Shown here in pieces: positions 46,101 to 55,355 of a stretch of 64,000 nucleotides of DNA. Both the position numbers and the translations under genes were made by a program. This stretch comes from Flavivirga aquatica (GTDB lineage Bacteria > Bacteroidota > Bacteroidia > Flavobacteriales > Flavobacteriaceae), in NCBI RefSeq assembly GCF_001747085.1, contig NZ_MDJD01000054.1, forward strand, positions 868,001-932,000, in the 5' to 3' direction. Under the pieces are notes generated by a model, which ran no database searches, was not told the origin of the DNA, and worked only from the letters and a program-made list of their open reading frames with translations. Each line of letters starts with the position of its first letter. The first letter of the stretch is position 1.

Positions 46101-49100
46101 AGAACAAAATACAGAAACTCCACTACAATTAACAGCTTTAGCAAATCAATTACTGCCTTCAAATTGGCAAATTCCAAGTGAATATAATTATTCTTTAGTT
46201 GGTTTAAATTTCTCATTTACTGAAAACAAAAAATATTATGAAATTGGTGGTGCAACAGAAGGTTACTGGAAAATACCATTTATTAACTTAAACGTTAAAG
46301 CCGATCTTAAGTTTGGTTATGGCACATATACCAATCAATCATCAAGTACCAAGCAATTAACCACTTCTACAAAAGCTTTAACTGTTAGTACCGATGACAA
46401 AGTGGGGTATTACTGTACCTTAAATGCAGATATCGAATGGATTGGTATTAAAATGAAACTGTTCTACAATTACAATCCAGATGTACAAACGTTTAGTTTT
46501 ACTTGGAACTTCCTTACAGGTACTATAGTTGAAAAAGAAGTAGAAAAAGGGCAACCTAAACATTGGATTGGAACACTTAAATTTACAGAATCTACGAGCT
46601 TAGGATCTATTATTGAAGATGCTATAAGCTGGGCTACTGGCTATAAATTTGGCTTAGGCGCACCTTGGAGCTTACTCAATAGTTTATCATTAGATAAACT
46701 GGAACTGGAATATGATTTCACATCAAAAACAGTAGCTTTTAATGTCAATATTGGTGAAATTAACTTAGGATTCTGCAAAATCACATCCATTGGATTAAAT
46801 TATCAATCTGGACAACCAAAAGCAGAAGATAATGGTGTATTCATGACACTTAACGGTAGTTTCTTCTGGATTACCGATGATAATAAAGATAATGGTCTTT
46901 CTTCAGATCAAATTAAATGGGATGCCACTAAACCAGAAAACACACCTTCACCTTCGGGACAAGGAAACAAATACCTCGACTTGCGATTATTGGCAATGGG
47001 ACAGCATGTTACAATTCCAGGTATCACCGCTGTAAATAGTGTTCAAGATGCTATTAAATTAATGGCCGATCTACCTAATACAGATCCAGGAGAAATTCCT
47101 AATATTACATTCGACCCTAATAGTTCTTGGTTAGTAGGCATGGACTTTGGAATATTAAAACTACAAGAAGACGATAAAAAGAGTTCTAGTACAGAAGTTG
47201 CTACAACAGACAGTGGAGATTCTGGTTATTTTATAGACATGCAAATTGTCTTTAACGACCCCAATTTATATGGATTACGCATAGCATTAAATGGTGGTCC
47301 GGCACGTATTTTTAAAGGGTTAGATTTTCAAATACTTTATAGAAAAATAAGTGACTCGGTAGGTGTGTATCAAGCACAAATTACCTTACCAGATGCCATG
47401 CGAAAAATACAATTGGGACAGGTAAACATTACCTTACCTGTTTTTGGTATTGAAATATACACCAACGGCGATTTCCTTATTGATCTTGGATTTCCATACA
47501 ATTCAGACTTTACCAGATCCTTTACGCTACAAACCATTATTTACGTTCCATTCCCAATTCCTGTAATGGGATCTGCAGGGTTATACTTTGGTAAAAAATC
47601 TAGTGCAACCTCTACAGAAGTACCACAAATTACTAACGGTACTTTTAACCCTGTTATTCTATTAGGTGTTGGTATTCAATTTGGATTAGGATACGATTTT
47701 AATGCTGGTATTTTGTCTGCTGGATTTAGTTTAACAATAGTTACTATTATTGAAGGTATACTTGCTAAATTTAATCCATACCAGCCAGAAAACACAGAAA
47801 ATGGTAATCAAGCAGATATTGCTCCTTCTTATTATTATAGTATAAAAGGAGTTGTTGGAATACAAGGAAAACTATATGGTTATGTTGACTTTAAAATCAT
47901 TAAAGCCGAAGTTAATGTATTACTAAGTATTCTTGCTGATATTACAATTACTGCTTACGAGCCAATACTGTTAGGTATTACGGCTAGAGTAAGCGTAGAG
48001 GTTTCAGTGAAAATTAATTTAGGATTGTTCAAAATTAAGATTAGCTTCAGCTTCGATCTTACTCTAAGAGAATCTTTCGAAATAAAAGTTGGAGGCGGTT
48101 CATCTCCATGGCAAATTGCCGAAAGTACAGAAGAAAGTATGACTATGCTAAGATCTGCTTCTCCTAGACGCATGGCAAGAATGCATGCAGATAGCTTCTT
48201 ATTAGCAGTTACAGATAATTTTAACGATCAACCAGATTGGAGTAATTTAACAGCTCCATCAAACAAACAATCTTTAACAGGTTATATTGGATTTGGACTT
48301 AGTATTGCGGGAGATCTAGCTCAAAAACCAACAGACCAAATGGCTGTTTATTCTGCTATGTTATTTTTAGAATCGACTGCTTCTACCAAAGATGATCCAA
48401 ATTCTGCAAAACTAAAAGCGCAAGGAGCTACAACCGATACATCTTTTGAATATCTAGGAAAATTAGTATTCCGTTGGGTAATTGCTGCCTTCCATAATGG
48501 AAGCATTAGTGCCGATGAAATAGATCAATTACCTATTAGTGAAACGCGTCTTCAAGAAATTTACGAATACCTAAACGACGCTAATAATACATCTCCAATA
48601 CCTATTGATGCTATTGATAGCTTATTAAATACTCAAGTTAGTATGACGGTATCACACCCTTCAGATCAAGATTCTGAATCTGATGCTGCTTACTTCCCAA
48701 TGATACCTCAACTATCTATTACTTTACCAGCCTTTGAGGGTCAAAAGGCTTTAGAATACGCCTTCTCAGATTATAATAGTTTGAGTGACACATACATTGA
48801 TGAACTCCGTGTTTATTTTGATGATTTAGCTGTTCAATTACAACAACAAAATGGTGATGCATATACTCAAAACAGTGTTCAGATTACCAATGATACCGAA
48901 TCAATGGCTTCGTTTATTTATTCTGATTATTTCCTATTACTAGCGAAACAAATGGTAGATAACGCGCAGAATGCGTTAAAAGCTTTTCAATATCAAATTC
49001 AAGATGCACAAACTGTAGCAGATATTCTCACATGGGTTAACAATCACGGGCAGTTTACTGGTAATTATACTTATACTATTGACTACTTATTTGAAAGTAA

Positions 49101-52100
49101 TAAATCGCATATTTTAAATTCTAATAAATCTGTAGAAGTTGACTCTGCAATTTACAACACTATAGCTAACGATACTTTTGATAGTATTAGTAAAAAATCT
49201 ATTTATAACAATCAAATTACCGCAAATGATTTAGCAACATTTAATGCCAACGACACCACCATATTACAAGGAGGTATTGTTATAGATTATTCTGGAAAAA
49301 CATCTATAGTTATTCAGTCTGGAAATTCATTAAACACCTTAGCTACAGACTTTGAAGTATCATTAAATGATTTATTAACAAATACAGATATATTAACAAA
49401 AGAAGGACTAATTATGCCTTCATCTAAATTAAACCTACCAAACTTTAAAGCTTTAACCCAAGAAGGCGATACTTTAATTACATTCTCTGCGAGATACGGA
49501 GTAAGTATTTCTACCCTTTCGATAACAACCAATGAAAGTATTAGTGGTTTATTTAGCAGTAGCGATAATAATGGACAGTTAGTATTAAATGATCTTCCAC
49601 AATTTGAAGTTGGAGAATTAATAACAGAAATTCAAGCCGATAGCGGGTTACAACAATTGTCTGGTATGGCATCCCGTTATTATTTATCAGGATTACGATT
49701 ACCAACTTCTGGCATTACTCCAAATTATCAAGGCATGTGGTTAGATGATAAGTTAACTTACCAACAAACTACAGCTGGATTATTTGCTTTAACTGGACAA
49801 CAATTCCCTTTACCAACCTTACAGAGTAAAGCATCTTACGATATTACGTTTAAAATCCCAACCGATGTGACTTGGTTAGATTTCGAAACAACAGGTAAAA
49901 CTATGACCATTGAAATCGCTGATGATTCTTCATCTTATGAGCAAATTAATACGGTTAGAAGTTATGCTACTCAAAACTATTTAGATTTAGATATTAAACA
50001 TTTAGGTTTAGGTGATATGTTTAGTAATAATTGTGAACATTATACCTTTAGTACAGTAAGTCTCTGGAAAGCAGGTTCGGCAATTGTATTGCCATATGCA
50101 GGAACAACTAACGAATCTCAAACTTTAAATATCTGGACTTTACCAGCAAATTTAATGGAAATGGCTAACCCTATTGGTAGAGCTGTACAACCCAGATTTT
50201 CTGTAGTTACTGGTGCTGTAGATCCAACAACAAACGCAATGAAATCAACCCCAGTATCTAATTATAGTTGGGGTACTCAAGTAACATTTACCATTAAAAA
50301 AGTGCCACCTGTTGCAGATAGTCCTGCTTCGTTAACCACATACGAAATAAGCGGTGCAGATGGTAACAATGCCTTATTGTTAGAACAAATGGTTACCTAT
50401 TTGCAAAATAACGACGATTTAATTAATCAACTCGCTTTTGGTTATTTACCAAACCAATCTAATGGAGATAATCCTGGAATACAAACAGATCCTATTGGAA
50501 ATTTAACCATAGGAATTGCTCAAGCCAATCTTTCTACATTCACAAGACCAGATGGTATTATGATGGATACATTTACCAGAACATTACAAACAGAAAGCGA
50601 AGCCAGTAACCTATTAAATAAACCAACAGATTTAATTACTCTACTATGGCAAGCTAGTATTACCAGAGATGGTGGCTATTATTTATACTATTATAATAGT
50701 GAAAACGGAGAAGGTTTACCAGATCATATCTTTAATGACAAAGGAGAAGCGAACCTATCATTAATGGTTTTATATACTGCTTCTACAATTAGCGATGAGC
50801 AAAACTTATTACAACCATACATGAATGCCTTTGTAACAGGCGAAGCTATTAATGTAAATAATAGTTCTGTATACGCTAAAGCTAATCCGGTAACCAAAAC
50901 TGTAACATTTAACACAGGAGATACACTTAGTAATATTGCTTATCAATATTTCACCAATATAGCAAATGTTGTAGAAGATAACCCTGATGCTACATTAACA
51001 TCTGGATTATCTATAGATGTTGCCGAAGGCACCTATCAAGTTGGTCAAGATGGTAGCGGACAAGGTGAATCATTACAAGCCATTGCTACTAAATTTGGAA
51101 CCACAATAGATGCCATTAAAGCTGTCAACCCGTTAGTAACTACATGGCCTGACGTTTTACCTCTATATTTTGGTTTAAGGCTGCCAGTTTTAACAGTTAC
51201 CTCGGGAGGAACAAATAGTAAAACGCTAACCGCTATAGCCACTTATTATGGTATGGATTTAGCGGCGTTAGCACATTACAATAGTCAATTAGAGAACTTA
51301 TTTACTAACGGTACACAATTAACCATGATTGGCGGTCCAATAACACGTATCGCTTCTGTACCTGCTGGAGTTGTATCCTTAGAAGGTATTCGTACTGAAC
51401 CCGCTCCTGTTCCAGATAAATATAGCGATACCGATTATGCTAAAATATTCCTGCAAAATGATTTCTCTATATTAAGTTTCTATTTAACAGGAAATTATTG
51501 GTTTAATGCCAGTAAACCTAGTTTACCAACAGGGCCAACTAAACCAACATCTAGCGATAATGATACCTGCGGAACTCCAATTGATACTAATGGAAAATGG
51601 ATGTTTCAACAATCGGTACCATATAGCAAATTTGCAAATACACCACAAAGTAAATCCACCAACGGTTTACCCGATGTATCAACCAGCCCATATAAAGGTA
51701 TAGGTTACCTTGTACAACCAGATTTTATGTGGATGGATATCTATGGAAATACAACATTAACCACAATTTCTCAACCACCAAGTACTCCTGACGATATTAT
51801 TAATGAAACACCAATATTAACAGGTTATACAGATCCTATTTTAGGACTAAACCAATGGCCTTCTGTTTCTTCTGAATGGATCACAACTAAGGAGACTTCA
51901 ACAGAAATTCAAATTTCATTAACATTTGATGTTTCGGCTTATAGTGGATTATTAACAACTAAAGCTAGTGATAGTAAAACCATATTATTAACTTTTACAG
52001 AAACCTTAGATACTAGCACAGCCGAATCGTTAAGTAATTATGAAATTAGCCCAACACTTACAATTACCAATGCAAGTGTAGGTACAGATGATAAAACTGT

Positions 52101-55100
52101 AACACTTACTGTTAATGAAATGTCTGAAGGCGTTGTATACACTTTGGGTATTGGTAACATTCAAAACAAAGCAAAAGATACCACATTTAACGGTCAGGCA
52201 ACATATAGTTATCCAGATGTAGCAGAAAATGATTCCTCATCCTTATTACAACAAGCTAACAGCGATTTCGGCACTTATGAAAGACTATGGTATCAACTTA
52301 CAGATCCTAATGGTATAGCAATGACAATGCAAACCAGTTTATTTAACACAACTTTTAATGTCGATGCTAGCACCTTTACAGATTTAATAGATAATTGGAT
52401 CACATCAATTTACAATTTCCTTCAAGACAGATCGCAAGGTGGTACTTCTGTAGCAGCACCTGCTTCTATATTTACGTTTAAATTTGAAATTGATCCTACA
52501 AAAGTAGTTAGTGACCAAATTGTTGAGCTAACACTTAACATGACCATTACCAGAACAGGTGGAGCGGTTATGGGTGAATTTGAAACCACAGGAGGTATTA
52601 AAAAGGTTACTACTGAAATTTCACCGTCTACAGATAATAGTGAAGACAATTCTAGAGCTTTAAATAATTTTGCTGAAGCCTTTGAATCTGTAATGTCTGT
52701 CGATAATCAATATTACTTAAAAATTGCTACAGGAGCCAATCGAGAAAATAACGATCAACAACCAGATCGCACTATTTGGGCAGTACACTTAGGAGTTAAT
52801 GACTCTACTCCTATTTCATATAAAGTAAATACACCTGGAACTCCACAATTGTTCGCTCCACGACCAGTATCTAATAAACTAGAAAGCAGAAACGGCGTAG
52901 ATATCTATAATTATACTACAGGAACAGGAATTAGTACCCAACCAGATTATCAAAAAGACTTTACCGAAATAGATATGGACCATTGGGTAGCACAGTTATT
53001 TACTGCTATTGATGGTATTTTAACCCCTGAATTCACGAGTTCAATACAATTAATTGATAAAAAATTAAGCGCAACTAATCTGGATAGAATTCAAGAATCA
53101 AAGGAGTCGTTAGCTGAGACTACTAAAACATTAATGGTGCATGTTTTTGAAAATGAAAATGGTAGCGCAACTAGCATACAAGAAGCCTTTAAACAATCCT
53201 TATTATCACAATTATCGAACTTGTATAATACGAGTTCTGGAATCCAATTTGATGTAAGTATTAAAGCAGATCCGTCGCAAGGTACACCTCCTAACCTATT
53301 TGGTAATGTTATCCAGAACACCATATTTGAAGGCGCTATTTCTACCGAAGAAAAATTAACAACAGTAAACCTCTTTTTTAGTGGTCCTTTAGATAAAACA
53401 AGTGCAGAAAGCACTAGTAACTATAGCTTAACAGATCCGTTAACTGTAAAATCTGCTGTATTGTCTGAAGATTCAAAAAGTGTCCTATTAAGTACTTCGG
53501 GTAACATTACACTCAATAGTACTACAGTCACTATTGGTAGTGATTTAAAAGATGCTAACCTTAGAGCTATTCAAGGAAATAAAACCTATACGATAACTAC
53601 CAATTTTGTGAGTTATGCCAAACCAGACCAGTTAACCATTACTTCTGCTAAAATCCAACTAGACGAAAGCAAAGAGCAATCGTTAGCTTTCCTAATAAAT
53701 ACTCCAGAAATTGTTCGTAGTGCAGATGGTGAAGTATTATCTAAAATAGACTTAAATCTGAATTATAAGGGAACCAATATTGAACATCAAATTGCAGAAC
53801 CTATTAATGGGTTTACGCCTTCTACATGGTTAAATTTTGTTATTCCAGACAAAGACATGCCTTTAGAAGATGAATTAGGAGGATTTGAAGTACCAATGAT
53901 TTTAAGAGCCTTCCCTCAAAATCCATCTTTAGTCAATCAAACTGGTGAAGCCTCTTCTCCAGAAACAAGTGACATTAGTAAATTACTGGAATGGAATTAT
54001 GGTTTTGAATATTCCCAAGCTTTCCATTATCCACAGGATACACTTTATTTCAATGTAGAATTTAATATTGAAGTTAATAATATCACGGCCATGTTTAAGG
54101 AAATAGACATCTTTAATGCTATAGCTGAATTTATTACTGTTTACCCTAATGTTGATAAAGATTTAAAAGCCTATGTAACCAAAATAGACGCCGAAGTATA
54201 TAACGAAGATAGTTCTAGTGCTACAGAACTCTTTAAAAATGCAGGGGTGGCAGTTAGCTCATTTGCTCAATTAATAGAAACTGTTGCCAATTCTGCTAGT
54301 CAAGCAGGTGGATTATTTGTTAATAACACCAATAATATCTATGCTGCAAGTAATGTAGATCTTTCATATAATTTCGAAATTAGAGAAGGCGGTCAAAGTT
54401 TAACCGTTGGGACAGATGTAGAACAGGTACAAGTAATTACCGTTTACGGAACACCTCCTAGTGGTGTGAGCATTCCCGAAGTTCATATTAAAGGATATAC
54501 TATGAATGTATGGACACAAGGTAACTGTGATGGTGTAGCTTGTTACTATTATACTAACACTTCTACTGGAGAACCATTACTAAGTGATATAGCACAAAGT
54601 ATACAGGCTCGTACAATCATTTTACCAAAATTAAATATCTTACAACGTCAAGATGCCATGACTTCGGTACACTTAACTCGTAATGAAGGGTTGATACCTG
54701 GTAAAACTATAAATTCACAGTTTGTATACAGTACAGGAGAATTATCCTTCTCTAACCCGTTATTACCAACAATAACAAATACACAAACTATAGAAATTGC
54801 TAATTTACCTAATAATCAAGGGTCTCCAACTGTTAGATCTCTATTTGAACAATTGCAAGTTTTAATGCAAACGTTATTAAAGGAAAATACAGAACCAACG
54901 TTGCGCTTCCAAATGACGTGTAATTATGATTATCAAATTAATAGTGGTTTGAGTCCTATTAGTTTACCTGTATTAATGCAATCGCTACTTAGTGTTGATC
55001 TTGCTAGTGGATTAGATCCTATGTTACAAAGTTGGGCTAATGCGATTAACGATTGGTTTATCAACAATAAACCTAGTAAGGTTAGTGGTATTTTAAATTT

Positions 55101-55203
55101 TGATTTGGTAATTTTCTCCAATCTTACTCAACAACCATATCCGTTATTACAGTTAACTAATTTAACATTAAACTTAAATTATATTAAACCAGCATTGGGA
55201 TAA
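43120..55203 (+). CDS. 4027-aa giant multidomain protein
   Basis: A single uninterrupted 12-kb gene, with no signal peptide or clear membrane helices. Modules by residue: 40-560, a glycosyltransferase-B-like region (SDAPGYGHQTNTTNLLYQL at about 46; PPVFEGQNTGNLALQFGQPY at about 415). 640-1280, long beta repeats, each opening with a Trp (about 748, 846, 987, 1147). 1284-1660, a conserved beta-rich region resembling DUF6603. 1690-1990, helical. 2062-2170, two LysM-like units. 2594-2740, three more (FNTGDTLSNIAYQYF, GESLQAIATKFG, KTLTAIATYYG). 2945-3030 and 3406-3490, SbsA-like Ig domains (LDTSTAESLSNYEI, LDKTSAESTSNYSL). The rest is beta-rich. Domain names are tentative. It is the last gene of a two-gene transcript with the 1184-aa gene. 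Confidence 0.75.
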   Translation: MNFSSIFQAIVDYFTTTKQEGQLSDSLALFTEYLNGPDNSTIRMWVSDAPGYGHQTNTTNLLYQLTNSNSKNGFEYKGAIEVYYLEDKDKIILTKLYQLLPELNNKPEGEINGANVKLIEWKSGETPPNPVVNLGFTGAEDQIDNNGSITSPQLAKRLNTNYFLRLEPYLWTTPEEIQFLNSSRKSISLTKQKLLDYGAFKQRAYWEEIPVPVPDWNYYKDNGYANQVAILQSLLAKIDSYDLGVAYSIRTSGNYELAPPPEERMFEVITGYMASQMSGNNIRSGAKPIVVLSMDNFSNRTSGAETPISQLIEGGMSAQESSWETTLKVGGNGIDQYSQRKLDQIRQYLKPSSYRKSYLESVDAPSRIEYEWTPTQSNVESKYNWLNQAKNRVLFIQLGRVPAPIFNYLMYKSAMPPVFEGQNTGNLALQFGQPYFHVARPNSGNVQYPTTLLGYTDFNAYEDYTNIYMPVVYVPTIVYKMQQIANKINFPIYQWPSKINENPSEIIGSFIREYKESSVGDYQTYYNTIKSFYQNPANDKFRIATSYLGYILQADGIIKASNKIMATSYATADVGVLDAEPYYGDTIIDTNDGDDATPLESLLAKLYDNLNADNILNLFPGVYSAGPIFDFISGLLGVKLTLTNTTISPAKGTANPEKIVVTGNSSALQDTPLKFTITFTAPDGSIVSDWKMTYTGDWLTEQLPWLQFENPYISLQVADSFVPAQGSVGGTLQGLELDLDITLPINEGLWQLTGHFAEPASISKFYQLAGGVNLVQALPSPFNAFTAIGVTDLQLAYSTKENNIQYLSFVMSTNEKVTLMTGLDMDSVTLNVLIQDPGSLAKRSTSWSAKGKFTIGTGDNAGVIITSMNYPETVIQGQLASGVIRVTDLFNLFLPGTVFNPQGYSPEITEFNASFAGTTGNYSVSANLNFDWTFQIISGAPSITINNVGVRVQSENKELQGGLSGGFTFGEGITKFSISLSADYSTTGGWVFKGEQNTETPLQLTALANQLLPSNWQIPSEYNYSLVGLNFSFTENKKYYEIGGATEGYWKIPFINLNVKADLKFGYGTYTNQSSSTKQLTTSTKALTVSTDDKVGYYCTLNADIEWIGIKMKLFYNYNPDVQTFSFTWNFLTGTIVEKEVEKGQPKHWIGTLKFTESTSLGSIIEDAISWATGYKFGLGAPWSLLNSLSLDKLELEYDFTSKTVAFNVNIGEINLGFCKITSIGLNYQSGQPKAEDNGVFMTLNGSFFWITDDNKDNGLSSDQIKWDATKPENTPSPSGQGNKYLDLRLLAMGQHVTIPGITAVNSVQDAIKLMADLPNTDPGEIPNITFDPNSSWLVGMDFGILKLQEDDKKSSSTEVATTDSGDSGYFIDMQIVFNDPNLYGLRIALNGGPARIFKGLDFQILYRKISDSVGVYQAQITLPDAMRKIQLGQVNITLPVFGIEIYTNGDFLIDLGFPYNSDFTRSFTLQTIIYVPFPIPVMGSAGLYFGKKSSATSTEVPQITNGTFNPVILLGVGIQFGLGYDFNAGILSAGFSLTIVTIIEGILAKFNPYQPENTENGNQADIAPSYYYSIKGVVGIQGKLYGYVDFKIIKAEVNVLLSILADITITAYEPILLGITARVSVEVSVKINLGLFKIKISFSFDLTLRESFEIKVGGGSSPWQIAESTEESMTMLRSASPRRMARMHADSFLLAVTDNFNDQPDWSNLTAPSNKQSLTGYIGFGLSIAGDLAQKPTDQMAVYSAMLFLESTASTKDDPNSAKLKAQGATTDTSFEYLGKLVFRWVIAAFHNGSISADEIDQLPISETRLQEIYEYLNDANNTSPIPIDAIDSLLNTQVSMTVSHPSDQDSESDAAYFPMIPQLSITLPAFEGQKALEYAFSDYNSLSDTYIDELRVYFDDLAVQLQQQNGDAYTQNSVQITNDTESMASFIYSDYFLLLAKQMVDNAQNALKAFQYQIQDAQTVADILTWVNNHGQFTGNYTYTIDYLFESNKSHILNSNKSVEVDSAIYNTIANDTFDSISKKSIYNNQITANDLATFNANDTTILQGGIVIDYSGKTSIVIQSGNSLNTLATDFEVSLNDLLTNTDILTKEGLIMPSSKLNLPNFKALTQEGDTLITFSARYGVSISTLSITTNESISGLFSSSDNNGQLVLNDLPQFEVGELITEIQADSGLQQLSGMASRYYLSGLRLPTSGITPNYQGMWLDDKLTYQQTTAGLFALTGQQFPLPTLQSKASYDITFKIPTDVTWLDFETTGKTMTIEIADDSSSYEQINTVRSYATQNYLDLDIKHLGLGDMFSNNCEHYTFSTVSLWKAGSAIVLPYAGTTNESQTLNIWTLPANLMEMANPIGRAVQPRFSVVTGAVDPTTNAMKSTPVSNYSWGTQVTFTIKKVPPVADSPASLTTYEISGADGNNALLLEQMVTYLQNNDDLINQLAFGYLPNQSNGDNPGIQTDPIGNLTIGIAQANLSTFTRPDGIMMDTFTRTLQTESEASNLLNKPTDLITLLWQASITRDGGYYLYYYNSENGEGLPDHIFNDKGEANLSLMVLYTASTISDEQNLLQPYMNAFVTGEAINVNNSSVYAKANPVTKTVTFNTGDTLSNIAYQYFTNIANVVEDNPDATLTSGLSIDVAEGTYQVGQDGSGQGESLQAIATKFGTTIDAIKAVNPLVTTWPDVLPLYFGLRLPVLTVTSGGTNSKTLTAIATYYGMDLAALAHYNSQLENLFTNGTQLTMIGGPITRIASVPAGVVSLEGIRTEPAPVPDKYSDTDYAKIFLQNDFSILSFYLTGNYWFNASKPSLPTGPTKPTSSDNDTCGTPIDTNGKWMFQQSVPYSKFANTPQSKSTNGLPDVSTSPYKGIGYLVQPDFMWMDIYGNTTLTTISQPPSTPDDIINETPILTGYTDPILGLNQWPSVSSEWITTKETSTEIQISLTFDVSAYSGLLTTKASDSKTILLTFTETLDTSTAESLSNYEISPTLTITNASVGTDDKTVTLTVNEMSEGVVYTLGIGNIQNKAKDTTFNGQATYSYPDVAENDSSSLLQQANSDFGTYERLWYQLTDPNGIAMTMQTSLFNTTFNVDASTFTDLIDNWITSIYNFLQDRSQGGTSVAAPASIFTFKFEIDPTKVVSDQIVELTLNMTITRTGGAVMGEFETTGGIKKVTTEISPSTDNSEDNSRALNNFAEAFESVMSVDNQYYLKIATGANRENNDQQPDRTIWAVHLGVNDSTPISYKVNTPGTPQLFAPRPVSNKLESRNGVDIYNYTTGTGISTQPDYQKDFTEIDMDHWVAQLFTAIDGILTPEFTSSIQLIDKKLSATNLDRIQESKESLAETTKTLMVHVFENENGSATSIQEAFKQSLLSQLSNLYNTSSGIQFDVSIKADPSQGTPPNLFGNVIQNTIFEGAISTEEKLTTVNLFFSGPLDKTSAESTSNYSLTDPLTVKSAVLSEDSKSVLLSTSGNITLNSTTVTIGSDLKDANLRAIQGNKTYTITTNFVSYAKPDQLTITSAKIQLDESKEQSLAFLINTPEIVRSADGEVLSKIDLNLNYKGTNIEHQIAEPINGFTPSTWLNFVIPDKDMPLEDELGGFEVPMILRAFPQNPSLVNQTGEASSPETSDISKLLEWNYGFEYSQAFHYPQDTLYFNVEFNIEVNNITAMFKEIDIFNAIAEFITVYPNVDKDLKAYVTKIDAEVYNEDSSSATELFKNAGVAVSSFAQLIETVANSASQAGGLFVNNTNNIYAASNVDLSYNFEIREGGQSLTVGTDVEQVQVITVYGTPPSGVSIPEVHIKGYTMNVWTQGNCDGVACYYYTNTSTGEPLLSDIAQSIQARTIILPKLNILQRQDAMTSVHLTRNEGLIPGKTINSQFVYSTGELSFSNPLLPTITNTQTIEIANLPNNQGSPTVRSLFEQLQVLMQTLLKENTEPTLRFQMTCNYDYQINSGLSPISLPVLMQSLLSVDLASGLDPMLQSWANAINDWFINNKPSKVSGILNFDLVIFSNLTQQPYPLLQLTNLTLNLNYIKPALG

Positions 55204-55355
55204 CATGAGTTATAATGTTAATACATAATTTAGTAAGATTAAAAAAAGAAGTTTAAGTTTATAATTATGCAATATTGTAGGTAAAAACCATTATTATTAA
55301 CTACCATATGCTCCCTACATTAAGTAGGGCTAACTAACTTTAAACAACATTACAC

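Noticed and set aside
49303-51340. LysM-like units as a sign of an extracellular contractile injection system
   Set aside because: No sheath, tube, baseplate or AAA ATPase genes are near, and the LysM-like units are buried in a 4027-aa protein.
43120-55203. Possibility that the giant frame is an artefact joining several genes
   Set aside because: The frame is continuous over 12 kb with steady codon use and modular domains, and only short ORFs occur on the opposite strand.
55313-55329. Hairpin CCCTAC / GTAGGG before the toxin start as a regulator site
   Set aside because: A 6-bp stem alone is too short to claim a function; no second copy was seen.
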